In this document: positions 25,797 to 34,678 of the stretch, piece by piece | Layout: every line of letters starts with the position of its first letter | How positions within the stretch are numbered: position 1 is the first letter of the stretch | Origin: Sphaerochaetaceae bacterium | Lineage (GTDB): Bacteria > Spirochaetota > Spirochaetia > Sphaerochaetales > Sphaerochaetaceae | Reading direction: 5' to 3' | Assembly (NCBI GenBank): GCA_028532765.1 | Contig: JAQQAR010000062.1 | Location: 1-64,000 of the forward strand | Length of the DNA stretch: 64,000 bases | Program-made: the position numbers and the translations under genes | Notes under the pieces: generated by a model | What the model was told of the DNA's origin: nothing | The model's input: only the letters and a program-made list of their open reading frames with translations | Database searches by the model: none

Positions 25797-26261
25797 ATGC
25801 GATGCCCACACTGCTCATCAATGGATGACAAGGTCCTTGAATCCAGACAAAATTCCAGCGGTTCCTCAATCAGAAGAAGGCGGGAGTGCAATATCTGTGG
25901 TTACCGATTCACCAGTTATGAACGTATCGAAGACAAGCCCCTGATGGTGATCAAACGTGACGGGAGAAGGGAGCCCTTTGACTTGAACAAGATCGGCCGA
26001 GGAGTACGCTCCTGTACCGAGAAACTGAAGATCAGTGAGAATGAAATCGATCTGCTGCTGCAGAGCATCGAGGACGCCATCATGCTTAAGGTGGGAAGCA
26101 AGCGGGAGATTGCATCCAGTGACATTGGGGACGAAACACTCAAGCAACTGAGAGAGGTTGACCTGGTCGCTTATGTCCGGTTTGCCGCAGTCTACAAGGC
26201 ATTCAATGATCTTGGACAGTTTATCGCAGAGATCCAGAAGCTGGGCAAGGAACTTGCCTAG
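25797..26261 (+). CDS. nrdR: Transcriptional repressor NrdR
   Basis: Nucleotide-sensing repressor of ribonucleotide reductase genes, 154 aa. The N-terminal zinc ribbon has cysteines in MRCPHC and NICGY (C3, C6, and the pair near 31 and 34), preceded by the basic SSIRRRREC stretch. The ATP-cone (about 49-139) begins MVIKRDGRREPFD. Length matches the family. RBS AAAGGAG precedes the ATG. Its last 4 nt overlap the end of the convergent dGTPase gene; both gene products control deoxynucleotide pools. Confidence 0.96.
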   Translation: MRCPHCSSMDDKVLESRQNSSGSSIRRRRECNICGYRFTSYERIEDKPLMVIKRDGRREPFDLNKIGRGVRSCTEKLKISENEIDLLLQSIEDAIMLKVGSKREIASSDIGDETLKQLREVDLVAYVRFAAVYKAFNDLGQFIAEIQKLGKELA

Positions 26262-27409
26262 CGGGCATCGAACCATTTCCCGGTCAAGGAGTGTTCAATA
26301 CTGTCATTGAGATGCTCAGGCTTGAGGATCTCATTTGCACAATCGAGACAGAAATTGTCACTCATGCCCGCCACATAGTCATAGATGAGCCGGCTGGTAT
26401 TCCCGTCCCTCTCTTCATATGCTTCATGCATGTCCATCAAATGATGGTAGAAGCCCATCGCAAGCATGTTCTTTTCCTGCACGTACAACTCCTCTCGATA
26501 GCCATAGGTTCCCAGCAAGAAGTTGAGGTAATCGAGAATAAGTGTAAACAAGCGATTGAAGTACCGCTCATACCCTTCCAGCATGGGACTCTTGTAGATT
26601 GACCGGTAGTTGAATTTGATCATCTCCTGAACAGCGGGAAACACCTCATCACTGAAGCTGATTCCCACCTTTTCGTTTGAGTGCTCGATGACATCACTTA
26701 CCAAGGTGTCGATGATATCAGCGTTTCTTTTCCCAATCATACGGGAAACCTTCTGTGGAAGCTGTCCCTCAGTGATGATCCCAAGCCTGCAGGCATCTTC
26801 GAAATCCCTGCCAAGATAGGCAATGGTATCACTGAAACGCACCACTGCTCCCTCATAGGTGGCAGGTATCAAGCCCTTTCTACTGGTAATCTGATCAAGG
26901 TCCCTCACCGTAAAGGTCGGCATGATGGACTGTACCAACTGCTCGCCGTTATGGCAGGCAATGCCATCCCTGACTGCATAGGTCAGATTAAGCCCCTTAC
27001 CGTGTGAGGTAAGGAAATCGACGACCCTCAGGCTGTTGACCTCATGTTCGAACGGAAGAAACCCTGCTTCCTGCATTTTTACAGAGAGAATCTTCTCCCC
27101 AGTATGACCGAACGGGGTATGACCCAAATCATGCCCCATACCGATAGCCCAAGCAATCTCGCTATCCAGACCAAGCCCCTTACAGATCGTGGAGGCGATC
27201 GACGAGACGTGCAGGCAATGTTCCATTCTCGTACAGATATGGTCATTGCTGGGAGCGAAGAATACCTGGGTCTTGTGCTTGAGCCTACGGAATGGCGAAG
27301 AGTGGATGATGGCTGTCGTATCACGATAGTACGGACCACGTACATCCTCAGTCTTCTCTCGTTTTCGTTTTTTCAACAGCGTACTGGAGATCTGATTTTG
27401 TAATTCCAT
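26258..27409 (-). CDS. dgt: dGTP triphosphohydrolase-like HD-domain protein
   Basis: HD-superfamily dNTPase of 383 aa, expected to cleave dNTPs to nucleoside and tripolyphosphate. The family N-terminal motif RDTTAIIHSSPFRRLKHKTQVF is present in pieces, followed by metal ligands in RMEHCLHVSS (His, about 65), GMGHDLGHTPFGHTGE (His-Asp, about 92) and RFSDTIAYLGRD (Asp, about 193). The length is in the range of the non-E. coli type 2 dGTPase group. ATG 27409 has GGGGAA upstream. Its position opposite nrdR fits a role in dNTP balance. Confidence 0.9.
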   Translation of the reverse strand: MELQNQISSTLLKKRKREKTEDVRGPYYRDTTAIIHSSPFRRLKHKTQVFFAPSNDHICTRMEHCLHVSSIASTICKGLGLDSEIAWAIGMGHDLGHTPFGHTGEKILSVKMQEAGFLPFEHEVNSLRVVDFLTSHGKGLNLTYAVRDGIACHNGEQLVQSIMPTFTVRDLDQITSRKGLIPATYEGAVVRFSDTIAYLGRDFEDACRLGIITEGQLPQKVSRMIGKRNADIIDTLVSDVIEHSNEKVGISFSDEVFPAVQEMIKFNYRSIYKSPMLEGYERYFNRLFTLILDYLNFLLGTYGYREELYVQEKNMLAMGFYHHLMDMHEAYEERDGNTSRLIYDYVAGMSDNFCLDCANEILKPEHLNDSIEHSLTGKWFDAR

Positions 27410-27430
27410 AGTTATTCCCCAAAGAGTTGC

Positions 27431-27446
27431 CCTATGGTATCATAGG
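27431..27446. repeat. Palindrome between divergent dgt and membrane-protein genes
   Basis: CCTATG-GTAT-CATAGG, a perfect 6-4-6 palindrome, in the 65-nt gap between two divergent genes. It could be an operator acting on both. Confidence 0.35.
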
Positions 27447-27474
27447 AAAAGACCCTTTGGATAGCGGAGGAACC

Positions 27475-27948
27475 ATGATTGAAATCTATGCACTGCCTTT
27501 GGTTTGCCTGCTCTTGAACTTCCTTGCATTCGCAGCCTGTCTGCGTTTCCTTTTCTCACGGCAGGGACTCTATTGGATTGTGCCGCTCTTTCTCACCTTT
27601 TTCATTCTCTGGCCCAATGCACTCAACCTGTATCAGGTTGCAAGCAATGCTGCGCAGGTGAGCCTTCCCTACTCCTATCTTGACCTGCAGCCCCTCTTGC
27701 TCTCACTGTTCTGGTATGCAATGATTGTCACCTTCCACTTCGCCCTGAAGAAAACCATCAGGGTGAACCACTATGAAGAACAGGTAAGAAAGAACCTCCA
27801 TGAAGCACGCTACCAGATGGCTGTTGAGATGATGATCCAGGGCCGAAAGGAAAAACGCAGGAGACAATACTACACAAAGGCTCCTGCCTCAGCTCCCGTA
27901 CTGGATGCGTACAGTTCCACCTGGACTGACCTGTTTGACCAGAGATGA
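27475..27948 (+). CDS. Small membrane protein with basic cytoplasmic tail, unknown
   Basis: Protein of 157 aa, not recognised. Three hydrophobic helices (about 4-24, 30-50 and 75-95) are followed by a strongly basic helical tail (about 96-150) with RKEKRRRQYY. This suggests an inner-membrane anchor with a tail that could bind nucleic acid or a phosphate-rich partner. ATG 27475 follows CGGAGGAACC. It overlaps the start of the shikimate kinase gene by 4 nt and so probably heads the aro/XPB operon. Confidence 0.7.
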   Translation: MIEIYALPLVCLLLNFLAFAACLRFLFSRQGLYWIVPLFLTFFILWPNALNLYQVASNAAQVSLPYSYLDLQPLLLSLFWYAMIVTFHFALKKTIRVNHYEEQVRKNLHEARYQMAVEMMIQGRKEKRRRQYYTKAPASAPVLDAYSSTWTDLFDQR

Positions 27949-28478
27949 ATATGAAACACCTCTACTTCTGCGGAATCAAACACAGCGGAAAATCCACGCT
28001 GGGAAAGCTTGCCGCCCAAGCATTGGGATACTCCTGGGTCGACCTGGATGACTTGGTTCTCCAGGGTATTGCTCCATACCGTTCCATCCGTGAATTCTAT
28101 CAGAAAGCGGGCAAAAAAGCTTTCATGGAAGAGGAAGTGAGGGCACTCAAGGCATTTCTCAACACGAGAGATACCCCATACATCATCAGCCTTGGGGGAG
28201 GAGCCTCTGACAACCAGGCCCTGATCGATGTGATCAAGCAATCAGGGAAGCTTGTCTATTTGGAAGTGAAGGAACCGGTCCTCCTGCAAAGGATCCTGGC
28301 GGGAGGGGTTCCTCCCTTTCTCGATCCTTCAGATCCTGGGTCTTCCTTCGCTTCACTCTATGAGAGGAGACATGCACGCTATAGCAACATTTGTGACATC
28401 ATGGTACGATTACCAAATTACCCGGACGTCCGCGATACGGCGCACTTCCTTGTTGAAACACTGAAAATCGAGGTTTGA
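27945..28478 (+). CDS. aroK: Shikimate kinase, atypical substrate site
   Basis: P-loop kinase of 177 aa expected to make shikimate 3-phosphate. Walker A GIKHSGKST (about 10-18), the acidic VDLDD (about 32-36), GGG loop SLGGGAS (about 84-90) and the late Arg in YERRHARY are present. Two Arg that bind shikimate in known AroK are not: FRxxE reads FMEEE, and RPLL reads VPPFL. Neighbouring aroC and the facing aroDE support the assignment. It overlaps the upstream gene by 4 nt (ATGA) and lies 1 nt from aroC. Confidence 0.75.
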   Translation: MNMKHLYFCGIKHSGKSTLGKLAAQALGYSWVDLDDLVLQGIAPYRSIREFYQKAGKKAFMEEEVRALKAFLNTRDTPYIISLGGGASDNQALIDVIKQSGKLVYLEVKEPVLLQRILAGGVPPFLDPSDPGSSFASLYERRHARYSNICDIMVRLPNYPDVRDTAHFLVETLKIEV

Positions 28479-28479
28479 T

Positions 28480-29529
28480 ATGGGGCACAACAGTTTTGGC
28501 ACAGCATATACCGTCACCACATTTGGTGAGTCACATGGACCTGCTTTGGGAGTTATCATCGATGGGGTCGAACCCGGCTTCAGGATTGATGAGGAGGCCA
28601 TCCAAAGAGAGATGGACCGCCGCAGACCTGGTGCAAACCCAACAGGCACCGAACGAAATGAAATCGATAAGCTGACCATTCTCAGTGGTCTCTATGAGGG
28701 TGTCACGACCGGCACCCCGATTGCCATGATTCTCTACAGCACCAATCAACGCTCAGCTGATTACTCCCACCTTGAGAATGTATTCCGCCCAGGCCACGCA
28801 GACTGGACCTTCTTCCAGAAGTATGGGATCAGGGACATCCGAGGAGGGGGACGATCAAGCGGAAGAGAGACCAGCGCCAGGGTTGCAGCCGGGGCCTTGG
28901 CTAAGCAGCTCCTTGCCAAACGTGGCATCACCATCAAGGCAGGCACCGTACAGGTGGGAGATATCGTTGCTCACAAGAGAGATTGGGATGAGACGGATAA
29001 TCCCCTCTCCTGCCCGGACAAAGACGCTGCACAATCAATGGTATCTCTCATTGAACAGGTAAGAAGTGAAAAAGATAGCATTGGTGGAGTTATAGAGTGC
29101 CGGGTTGATGGTGTAAGACCAGGTCTCGGTGAGCCGGTATTCGGGAAACTTGAAGCATTGCTCAGCCATGCCGTGATGAGCATCGGAGCTGTCAAAGGAA
29201 TCCAGTTCGGCGATGGATTTGCCTGCGCATCCATGCGTGGCAGCCAGTTCAACGACCAGAGGACCCGTGAGGGTTTTCTCTCCAACCATGCAGGGGGCAT
29301 CCTGGGCGGTATCTCCTCAGGACAGGAGATCATACTGCAGGCAGCAATCAAGCCAACGGCATCCATTGGAAAATCCCAGCAGACGGTCACCAAGGACAAT
29401 GAGACCACCAACTTGGAAATTGAAGGGCGTCATGACCCTTGTATCTGCAGCCGCGCTGTGGTGGTCATCGAATCAATGGTCGCAATCACCTTGCTTGACC
29501 TTTATTACACTGCATTTGGGAAGGCGTGA
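28480..29529 (+). CDS. aroC: Chorismate synthase
   Basis: FMNH2-dependent enzyme of 349 aa converting EPSP to chorismate. Family signatures are intact: GESHGPALGVIIDG (about 16-29), GGGRSSGRETSARVAAGA (about 125-142), RGSQFND (about 253) and GGISSG (about 277). GAGG lies upstream of ATG 28480. It sits between aroK and the XPB gene; its stop overlaps the XPB start by 1 nt. Confidence 0.97.
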   Translation: MGHNSFGTAYTVTTFGESHGPALGVIIDGVEPGFRIDEEAIQREMDRRRPGANPTGTERNEIDKLTILSGLYEGVTTGTPIAMILYSTNQRSADYSHLENVFRPGHADWTFFQKYGIRDIRGGGRSSGRETSARVAAGALAKQLLAKRGITIKAGTVQVGDIVAHKRDWDETDNPLSCPDKDAAQSMVSLIEQVRSEKDSIGGVIECRVDGVRPGLGEPVFGKLEALLSHAVMSIGAVKGIQFGDGFACASMRGSQFNDQRTREGFLSNHAGGILGGISSGQEIILQAAIKPTASIGKSQQTVTKDNETTNLEIEGRHDPCICSRAVVVIESMVAITLLDLYYTAFGKA

Positions 29530-31190
29530 TGAGAGATACCCCACTTATTGTACAGAGTGACAAAACCCTGCTTCTGGATGTTCACCATGAACAAAGTGAG
29601 GCATGTCGCAATGACCTTGTCCGTTTCTGCGAGCTGATCAAGAGCCCTGAGCATATGCACACCTATGCCTTGAGCGCAATCAGTCTCTGGAATGCCTCAA
29701 GCTGCGGGGTGGATGCATCCTTCATTCTCTCACGCCTTGATTTCTGGTCAAAATTCCCGGTACCGGAATCGGTGCGCTTTTATATTGAGGATATGGGAAC
29801 CCGTTGGGGAAAGGTTATTCTCTCAGGCAGTGAAGATCCTCGCTACTATGAGCTATGGGTTGAGAATAAACGCATCAGGACGGAATTGCTAAGCAGACAG
29901 GCCATTGCAAAACTGTTGGTGGTAAAGGATGAATCACGGTTTCTTCTTGAAGCGTACAATCGCGGAGAGATCAAGCTCCAACTGATCAAGATCGGGTATC
30001 CTGTTGATGACAGGATTCCCTTGAAACATGGTCCCAAGCTGCCCTTCACGCTCAGGGAAACCACCCTCGGAGGAAAATCCTTTTCGGTACGCCCCTACCA
30101 GAGACAGGCAGCCGATGCCTTGCTAGGAGATCTTGGTCCGGGGAGCGGGTTCGGAACCATAGTCCTTCCCTGCGGTTCAGGGAAGACAGTGGTGGGAATG
30201 CATATCATGGAACGACTTACCACCAAGACGTTGGTGGTCACAACCAATGTGGCCGCAGTCCACCAGTGGATCAGTGAAATATTGGACAAGACCACCTTAA
30301 CAAAGGACCAGGTCGGGGAATACACTGGAGAAAGGAAGGAAAGCAAGGATGTCATCGTTTGCACCTACCAGGTACTGACCTACCGCCCAGACAAGGAAGG
30401 TCCTTTCCCTCATCTTGAATTGCTTACCAAGGGGAACTGGGGTCTGATCATCTATGATGAGGTACATATGCTTCCAGCCCCGGTGTTCAAGGTTACCGCT
30501 GAGTTGCAGGCTGTCTACCGTGTAGGTCTTACCGCAACCTTGGTAAGGGAAGATGGTCGTGAGGATGAAGTCTTCAGTCTTGTTGGACCCAAGCGTTTTG
30601 ATGTCCCCTGGAACGAGTTGCAGCAGCAGGGATTTATCGCTGAAGCGTATTGCCATGAAGTAAGGATTGACCTTCCCCAAGAGGATGAGATTCCCTATGC
30701 CATAGGGACAAAGCGGGAAAAGTACCGTATCGCCAGCGAGAACAAACGCAAGCTGGAAGTGGTACAGGCATTGGTCGACCGACATCCCGACGATTTCATT
30801 CTCATCATCGGCCAGTATCTCGACCAACTCAAGGGCATCGCCAACCATTTTGGACTGCCGATCATTACCGGCAGTACCCCAAACATAAAACGGGAAGAGT
30901 TGTATAAGGATTTCAGGGAAGGAAAACAACGTATCTTGGTTGTCAGCAAGGTAGCAAACTTTGCTATCGACCTTCCTGATGCTTCGGTTGCCATCCAGGT
31001 CAGCGGAACCTTCGGATCGAGAAGTGAGGAAGCACAACGACTGGGAAGAATCCTCAGGCCAAAGAACCGTTCCTCCTTTTTCTATTCTGTGGTAACACGT
31101 TACTCAAGTGAGGAAGAGTTTGCCGCCAATCGTCAGAAATTCCTTGCTGAGCAAGGCTATTCCTATGAGATAGAGGTATGGGACACGTGA
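29529..31190 (+). CDS. Bacterial XPB/Ssl2-type DNA helicase
   Basis: Superfamily 2 helicase of 553 aa with the XPB (ERCC3) architecture, a 3'-5' DNA translocase. After an N-terminal damage-recognition-like region (about 1-180), the motifs are RPYQRQA (about 188), LPCGSGKT (about 213-220), DEVH (about 310-313), GLTATL, the XPB-specific RED loop in VREDGRED (about 339-346), and QRLGRILRPK (about 503-512). The start is ATG 29529 (GGAAGG upstream), overlapping the aroC stop. The next gene encodes its usual bacterial partner. The role is presumed to be in DNA repair; bacterial XPBs have ATP-dependent unwinding activity in mycobacteria. Confidence 0.9.
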   Translation: MRDTPLIVQSDKTLLLDVHHEQSEACRNDLVRFCELIKSPEHMHTYALSAISLWNASSCGVDASFILSRLDFWSKFPVPESVRFYIEDMGTRWGKVILSGSEDPRYYELWVENKRIRTELLSRQAIAKLLVVKDESRFLLEAYNRGEIKLQLIKIGYPVDDRIPLKHGPKLPFTLRETTLGGKSFSVRPYQRQAADALLGDLGPGSGFGTIVLPCGSGKTVVGMHIMERLTTKTLVVTTNVAAVHQWISEILDKTTLTKDQVGEYTGERKESKDVIVCTYQVLTYRPDKEGPFPHLELLTKGNWGLIIYDEVHMLPAPVFKVTAELQAVYRVGLTATLVREDGREDEVFSLVGPKRFDVPWNELQQQGFIAEAYCHEVRIDLPQEDEIPYAIGTKREKYRIASENKRKLEVVQALVDRHPDDFILIIGQYLDQLKGIANHFGLPIITGSTPNIKREELYKDFREGKQRILVVSKVANFAIDLPDASVAIQVSGTFGSRSEEAQRLGRILRPKNRSSFFYSVVTRYSSEEEFAANRQKFLAEQGYSYEIEVWDT

Positions 31191-33079
31191 GTGAAAGAGC
31201 ACAAGAATCGTTCAAGACATTACTGAGTCGTTATAGTGAAGACACCTATTTTTACCTGGCACGTAATTACATGGGGAAGCTCCAATCGCCTTTCCATAAA
31301 CCACAGCTGACAGCGAGGCTCTGTCAGTTGTTCAGCCAGGAATCAATGGTACAGAAGACCCTTTCAATGCTGGACTCCTTTGATCAGGTAATCCTGAGCT
31401 TGGTCGCCACGTTTGGCCCGCTTACGGTGGAGCAGGTGACATCTCTGCTCAAAGGCTCATTCAGCTATGGGAATCTCCTGAGGCGGGTAGGAAATTTACA
31501 GGAACGCCTGATACTGCTCAGCGATGCAGGGAGATTGGTTTTCAACCCACTGCTGGAAGAGCAATTGCTGCAGTACTGCTCACTCATTCCCCTGTTTGGA
31601 GAGAAGGAGCAATCCTGTATGGAAAAACCATACTGCTCCACTGAGTTTCTCCGTGGGTTTTTCTCGTTGGTGGCCAAGGAAGGGAAATGTCTTTTCAATG
31701 AGGGGATTTGTCAGCATTTCCCCACCTATGAACGCGATCGGCTCAAGGAGATGTATGAAGCGCTGGGTGATTACCTCACTGAGATGGGTGTGATACGGAG
31801 AGATGCACGGCGTTGTACCCTCGATTGGCAGAAAACAGATGCCTTGCTCTCTCTTTCCGATTATCAGCTGCTCTCTCTCCTGCTTTCCAGGAACCTCGAA
31901 GGCACAGCCCCCTTGGAATTTGTCAATGCACTTCTTTCGATCCTGCAGACTCTTGGAGGTTGTGATACCACCTCACTCAAGCTTCTGATCAAGGGATTAT
32001 GCATTCGCTACCAGATTACCTACACCGCTTCCCTGCTCAATGAACTCTCCACCTGGGGAGTCTTGACCCTGGATGAGAACTGGCAAGTCTCTGCCATCAG
32101 CAGTGAGAGCCAGCGAACAGGGCTGCTCATAGACAGTGACCAGACCATCAGCTACCAAGGAAATTCACCTGCAGGGGATATTCTCTATAGGTTTGCTTAC
32201 CTTGAGGTACTGGATCATCAAAGAAAGTATCATATTACCAAGGAGAGTGTGCTGGGGGCGTTTGATTCTTCATTGGATTACCCTCAGATCAAGGAGTATC
32301 TTCAGGCAAACAGCGCAAGGGGAATGAATACATCCCTGTCCAAGCAACTTGAAATGCTCAGTGAGCGTTACCAGAACGTGACCATCTATGACGGACTGGT
32401 TCTCTCCTGTGATGAGCGCACTGCAAATCTTGTTCACAATCTTCCTTCTCTTTCAGAGCATCGTCTTGCCACGCTCTCCCCTACCATTTTCATCATGCGC
32501 AGGGATAGCGAGGATACCTGGAGGCAGGTGTTGAAGAATGCCGGTCAGTTGGTCGGTGCCACCAAGAGCTTTGACAGAATTGAAATTCTGGAAAAGAAAG
32601 AGCATCCTATATTGCGGGAACGAATTGGAAGAGCTGCAACACTGAGACAGATTGCCACCCTTCCATGCCATCCGAAGAAACAGGTGGAAAAAGCTCCCCT
32701 GGATGAATCGTTACGGCAAGCCATTGCCAAGGCAGATCTTTCAAAGGCTGAACGTGAAGACCTGGAACATCGTTTCCAGAGCAGGATCATACTCCTTCCA
32801 TCCCAGATAGTACCCCAGGTGCTCAACCCAATCCTTGAGGCTGGAGGATTCGACTACCAGGGCAAGGTGAGTCTCTGCAAGCAGGCAGCAGGAAAGAAGG
32901 ACATCCTCCTGGAACTGCAACTCCCTGACCAGGAACTGATCGTCCAGGCACTGGAACTCGCCTTCACACCCCAGAAAGAGGCACTGCTCAAGGCAGCGGT
33001 TATGCCTTCAATGGAAGTAAAGATCCTGCCGGTGAGCAAGCTATTCTTGATTCGTCTTGTCAGATTTCATTTTGCCTAA
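31187..33079 (+). CDS. XPB-associated protein with winged-helix and Helicase_C_3-like regions
   Basis: Large protein of 630 aa, mostly helical. It has a probable winged-helix region (about 55-120: LDSFDQVILSLVATFGPLTVEQVTSLL) and a C-terminal region (about 380-560) resembling the Helicase_C_3/XPB N-terminal domain of proteins encoded next to bacterial XPB genes, as in mycobacteria (from memory). No P-loop is seen. GTG 31187 is preferred over ATG 31178: it gives a 4-nt GTGA overlap with the XPB stop and has AGAGG 10 nt upstream. Strict coupling suggests a complex with the helicase, perhaps like Bax1 or TFIIH partners in function only. Confidence 0.7.
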   Translation: MSERAQESFKTLLSRYSEDTYFYLARNYMGKLQSPFHKPQLTARLCQLFSQESMVQKTLSMLDSFDQVILSLVATFGPLTVEQVTSLLKGSFSYGNLLRRVGNLQERLILLSDAGRLVFNPLLEEQLLQYCSLIPLFGEKEQSCMEKPYCSTEFLRGFFSLVAKEGKCLFNEGICQHFPTYERDRLKEMYEALGDYLTEMGVIRRDARRCTLDWQKTDALLSLSDYQLLSLLLSRNLEGTAPLEFVNALLSILQTLGGCDTTSLKLLIKGLCIRYQITYTASLLNELSTWGVLTLDENWQVSAISSESQRTGLLIDSDQTISYQGNSPAGDILYRFAYLEVLDHQRKYHITKESVLGAFDSSLDYPQIKEYLQANSARGMNTSLSKQLEMLSERYQNVTIYDGLVLSCDERTANLVHNLPSLSEHRLATLSPTIFIMRRDSEDTWRQVLKNAGQLVGATKSFDRIEILEKKEHPILRERIGRAATLRQIATLPCHPKKQVEKAPLDESLRQAIAKADLSKAEREDLEHRFQSRIILLPSQIVPQVLNPILEAGGFDYQGKVSLCKQAAGKKDILLELQLPDQELIVQALELAFTPQKEALLKAAVMPSMEVKILPVSKLFLIRLVRFHFA

Positions 33080-33080
33080 G

Positions 33081-34565
33081 TCAGAGTGCTACCGTTACCC
33101 AGTGTGGGTAGTGGTATCCAGTGAATGCCTCAAACTGTAGCTTTCCCTGCTCCATCAGCATCTGTTTTCCAGCGATGATGGTGCAACCTGCCCCCTTGGC
33201 CCGCTTAAGAAAGGCTGTCTCCTCTGGTTTATAGACCAGTTCGTATACAATCTCCTTACCAGAGAACTGCAGGGAAGGGCAAGGCTCCTGGCCTTCCAGG
33301 TCCCCCATCCCTACATTGGTTGTCTGTACCACCAGATCCACCGTCTCACTGTAGAGGTGGGCATTATCCAGGGTATCGTAGGCACTCATCGTCTCATTCG
33401 CCAAGGTTCTGGCATGTTCGATGCTCCTGTTGAGGATGGTGACCTTTACACCATGATTGTGCAGGGCCCATACAACCGCCCTACTCGCACCACCGGCACC
33501 AATTACCAAAGCATTCCTGATATCCCCTTGCGCGATAAGGTCATCGATCGGGGCAAGGAATCCATAGTAATCAGTATTGATCCCTTTCCACATGTTCTGG
33601 ATCCTGACCACTGTATTGCATGAACCAATTTGCTTCACTTCACGGGTGATACGTCCCAAGTAGGGTTGCACGCTCCGCTTATGGGGAACGGTTACCGAGA
33701 ATCCATGGATTTGCAACATCTCGGCCAGCTTGAAGAAGGCCCTGACTGAATCCACAAGGAATGGAACATATACAGCATTATAGCGAATTGCCTCAAATCC
33801 TGGGTTATGGATTATGGGAGAGGAGGTATGGCTGACCGGATTGCCGATGATCCCATAGATATGGGTTTTGGCGTCTAGCTTGTCAGCGCGGTACAGCTCA
33901 CTCATGCTTTGGGCACTGAGATGGCCCGGAGCTGCTTGGCTGTCCGAACAAAAGCTCAGGAAGGAGCCGCACTTCTTGTAAAGGATACGAGTACAGACCC
34001 CGTAGGGACCCATACCGATCACAATTTTTTCTGTGAGGTTGGAAAGTTCCTGCTGGACCCTGAAAAGGGTAATGACATCCATCATGTTTCCTGGGGTGAC
34101 AGCCACCTTGGGTATATCCCCCTTGGCTGCCAACTTATGGATTCTCCCAAAGAGATCTGCAGGTACGCACTCAAAATTATGGTAGCTCCTGATAATCCGT
34201 ATGCCACGGGTTCGGAGCATATTCTCCAGATCCACCTTTTGCTCAAAGAGAGGATCCTTAAACTTCAGGTCACTCTTCTTGACATCATCCTCGATATCTA
34301 CATAGGTAAAATCGCCTTTTGCTGCCTCATAGAGAAGTTGCAACCGCTGCTTCTCGGGCAAGCTGCACATTCCGCCGTCTATTTTTCGGCGCATGGTCAA
34401 CATTACAGGAAGGTCCACGGTGGAAGGAAAAGAGGATGCAATCTTCTGTTCTTCGGGAAGCAGATGGTCGAGCCGCAGTTCTGCGAGTGCAATCCACTGC
34501 CGGTTGCGTTCCACCAAAGCCCGGTTCTCCTCCAAGGTCGAGCCGGTAAGAGTTAGGCAAAGCAC
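33081..34565 (-). CDS. aroDE: Bifunctional 3-dehydroquinate dehydratase / shikimate dehydrogenase
   Basis: Fusion of 494 aa catalysing two successive shikimate-pathway steps. Residues about 1-225 form a type I dehydroquinase: catalytic His in RSYHNFE and Schiff-base Lys in PKVAVTPGN. Residues about 235-494 form shikimate dehydrogenase: shikimate site GNPVSHTSSP, catalytic Lys in VTVPHK, Asp in GINTDYYGF, and nucleotide loop GAGGASRA. A GTG start at 34565 is chosen because AGGAGG (34572-34577) is 6 nt upstream; an in-frame ATG at 34610 has no RBS. The same fusion is known in plants and chlamydiae. It converges with the XPB partner gene, 1 nt apart. Confidence 0.95.
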   Translation of the reverse strand: MLCLTLTGSTLEENRALVERNRQWIALAELRLDHLLPEEQKIASSFPSTVDLPVMLTMRRKIDGGMCSLPEKQRLQLLYEAAKGDFTYVDIEDDVKKSDLKFKDPLFEQKVDLENMLRTRGIRIIRSYHNFECVPADLFGRIHKLAAKGDIPKVAVTPGNMMDVITLFRVQQELSNLTEKIVIGMGPYGVCTRILYKKCGSFLSFCSDSQAAPGHLSAQSMSELYRADKLDAKTHIYGIIGNPVSHTSSPIIHNPGFEAIRYNAVYVPFLVDSVRAFFKLAEMLQIHGFSVTVPHKRSVQPYLGRITREVKQIGSCNTVVRIQNMWKGINTDYYGFLAPIDDLIAQGDIRNALVIGAGGASRAVVWALHNHGVKVTILNRSIEHARTLANETMSAYDTLDNAHLYSETVDLVVQTTNVGMGDLEGQEPCPSLQFSGKEIVYELVYKPEETAFLKRAKGAGCTIIAGKQMLMEQGKLQFEAFTGYHYPHWVTVAL

Positions 34566-34599
34566 TGTAAACCTCCTGGATTCTGGTGGATTGTCACCG

Positions 34600-34615
34600 A
34601 ACACACGCATGTGTT
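34600..34615. repeat. Palindrome in the aroDE/ABC-F divergent promoter region
   Basis: AACACA-CGCA-TGTGTT, a perfect 6-4-6 palindrome. It falls near the predicted aroDE transcription start and between the -35 and -10 of a weak plus-strand promoter (TTGTCA 34591-34596, TAAGGT 34615-34620). Confidence 0.35.
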
Positions 34616-34621
34616 AAGGTA

Positions 34622-34650
34622 ATCATACCGTCAAACACCGGGCTTTTCAA
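34622..34650 (-). promoter_or_regulatory. aroDE promoter
   Basis: On the minus strand, TTGAAA (34650-34645), 17-nt spacer and TATGAT (34627-34622). Transcription would start near 34615, giving a 50-nt leader to the GTG start. Confidence 0.6.
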
Positions 34651-34678
34651 CACCCGTTTCAGTATAAGGAGAGAGAGT

